Assembly: GCF_000003815.2 (NCBI RefSeq)
Contig: NC_049984.1
Coordinates: 14,527,314-14,591,313 of the forward strand
Source: Branchiostoma floridae
Lineage: Eukaryota > Chordata > Leptocardii > Amphioxiformes > Branchiostomatidae
Reading direction: 5' to 3'
DNA length: 64,000 nt
Below, one piece after another: positions 62,597 to 64,000 of the stretch. The position numbers were made by a program, and so were the translations under genes. Positions within the stretch are counted from its first letter, which is position 1. Every line of letters begins with the position of its first letter. The notes under the pieces are model-generated. The model searched no databases. It had not been told where the DNA came from and saw only the letters and a list, made by a program, of their open reading frames with translations.

Positions 62597-62765
62597 TACT
62601 GTAAATGCATTTAAGTTTGCGGAGCAGGAAAATGATTACGGTGGTTTATGTTCGCGGGTACATAGTCACATACTGTGATGGCAAAATGTTCACGGTGGTT
62701 TTAAAACTGCGAACATAAAACCACCGCGAACGTTTCTGTATTTACCGTACAAAAAATTACAGTAC
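62597..62765 (+). repeat. Dispersed repeat related to that at 1-175
   Basis: Starts TACTGTAAATGCATTTAAGT then TTGCGGAG, and contains AAACCACCGCGAACG; opposite in orientation to the copy at 1-175. Ends near TTTACCGTA with an inverted-like end. Confidence 0.7.
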
Positions 62766-63764
62766 ATATATAGTAATAGGTTTTTGAAATTCAGGTTGGT
62801 CATTCCTTACCAAAATGCTCAACACATTCCGTTTTGTTTTAGTTCTTATCGGGACCAAAATGGACTGTTGTAAATTGTTCAATAAGCTTTAGTTTATGTG
62901 TTTGTGATTAGACATATAAGTAAAGCCCATGGGCTTACTGATATTGTTGAACACAATCCCATATAATATAATACCTGTACCTGTATTCATGCTTGGTGAA
63001 CCAAGTCAGCTGTCTGTACTCATTACTTATCTTGATGTTCGCTTGTAAAAACCAATGGGTAGCAAATTGCTTGAACAGCGATAGTCAGCTTTACAAGCAT
63101 GTTTTACTGTGTTACATTAAGCTGGTGTAGGTAATTACTCTTAGTCTTAGTGGATGATACCAACGGTCAAAACATTTACATATGCAAATTGCAATGAAGG
63201 TAATGGAAATATGTTTAGTCTAGAAGAGTCATTTCTTGTTTATGTGTCATTTGATACTAGTGATGATGTTGCACCAAACATTAAATTCAACGTGTAGACT
63301 AGTACCATAAATCAAATTAATAAGACTGTATGTATACATCTTTGTTACATTCTAAAGCAATAAAATATCATGACGTAAAGACCAAAGTCGTATGCGTCAG
63401 TGAGACTTGATAGTGACTCGGGAGTGTTTAAAGCCTGTACAGTTGCGTATCTTTCCAGCTGGCTTCATGCTACATGTTTCTCACCCTTATCGCACGCATT
63501 TCCCTCCGTCTACATTGTGTGCACCCCCATAGTGTAATTTACCTGCTAAAAATATCCGTCTGGCTTATTAGTAACAGTTTAGCTTTTGTAAGAAATATGA
63601 CTAAGAAGTCAAGATTACCCTGTACTAGTATGTTCAACGGCATAGATAGTTAGTCAAGTGATAAATGTTAGAAAGATGACAATTTTCTTTCTTTCTTTTT
63701 TAAGTTAGTTTTTATGACAAATTTGTAGCCCTTCCTTCTACCTGTTCAACCAAGTATGCATTGT

Positions 63765-64000
63765 GTGGCGTAATGGCAGGTTGTTCGGCTCAGACTATAT
63801 AAAGGTCCAGGGTTGGGTACACAATTACTCAAGCAACGCGATATGATTTTGGAAACCGTCAGATGTTTGATGATGAAATGTCAGTGACACTAGGTTTGAA
63901 TCTCCTGACGTACATTGTTGACATTGTGCCCTTGGCAAAGGCACGTTACGACTACTTTCCTCACTTCACTCAGGTTGAAAATAAGTACCTAACTCAGTAA
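63765..64000 (+). mobile_element. SINE with conserved central domain (runs off window)
   Basis: A B-box-like GGTTTGAATCTC (63892) is followed by TTGTGCCCTTGG, AAGGCACGTTACGACTA, TTCCTCACTTCACTCAGG and AAGTACCT. This order matches the conserved core of widespread metazoan SINEs (Nin-DC type, from memory). The tRNA-like head is degenerate. Confidence 0.6.

Larger units (their letters stand above)
50954..64000 (+). other. Probable long intron of the ZCCHC14-like gene
   Basis: No exon recognised in 13 kb. Small duplications: about 130-bp units at 57328-57530, a 32-bp repeat at 60085-60145, and TCACACACRATACT...CCTAATGGTATAG twice at 59505-59640. A GT microsatellite is at 57306-57318. Repeats at 61569, 62597 and 63765 are listed separately. 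A distinct gene inside this span cannot be excluded. Confidence 0.6.

Overview
The window is animal nuclear DNA: AT-rich, intron-rich, packed with dispersed repeats, and carrying spliced genes with GT-AG introns. The gene set (one junctophilin, KLHDC4 and a ZCCHC14/ZCCHC2-type gene) and the repeat content point to an invertebrate deuterostome. A cephalochordate such as Branchiostoma is my best guess, but that is inference. There are no bacterial-style operons.

Layout: (a) 1-18915, + strand, the 3' part of a junctophilin gene. Six exons encode the helical domain, the acidic/proline-rich divergent region and, in a last tiny exon, the ER/SR membrane anchor. The MORN exons lie upstream of the window. 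(b) 34276 down to 21993, - strand, a complete 10-exon KLHDC4 (kelch) gene of 568 codons, convergent with junctophilin. (c) From 50074, + strand, the first two exons of a ZCCHC14/ZCCHC2-like gene, whose next intron probably fills the rest of the window.

Two large mobile elements dominate the middle. One (25625-31078) lies in KLHDC4 intron 5. It is an apparently intact two-gene DNA transposon: a THAP-DDE transposase on the - strand and a SWIM/YqaJ-nuclease protein on the + strand, both ORFs open, with matching inverted termini. The gene pair fits the ISL2EU group, related to PIF/Harbinger. The other (34576-48640, 14065 bp) lies between KLHDC4 and ZCCHC14. It has seemingly perfect 175-bp terminal inverted repeats, a 7-bp target duplication and large 51-bp minisatellite arrays just inside both ends in mirror orientation. 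Its core of about 9.5 kb has no transposase I can see, but holds a second satellite (about 146 bp), degenerate repeated modules and nested MITEs. It resembles Foldback/Galileo/TU-type elements in architecture and is the best candidate here for something undescribed. Removing it leaves the KLHDC4 and ZCCHC14 start codons only about 1.7 kb apart, head to head.

From memory, the three host genes are also neighbours on human 16q24.2 (ZCCHC14-JPH3-KLHDC4), so the window appears to preserve ancient microsynteny. The three products are not known to share a pathway. Junctophilin tethers ER/SR to plasma membrane, KLHDC4 is a kelch protein of unclear role, and ZCCHC14 is an RNA-binding partner of non-canonical poly(A) polymerases.
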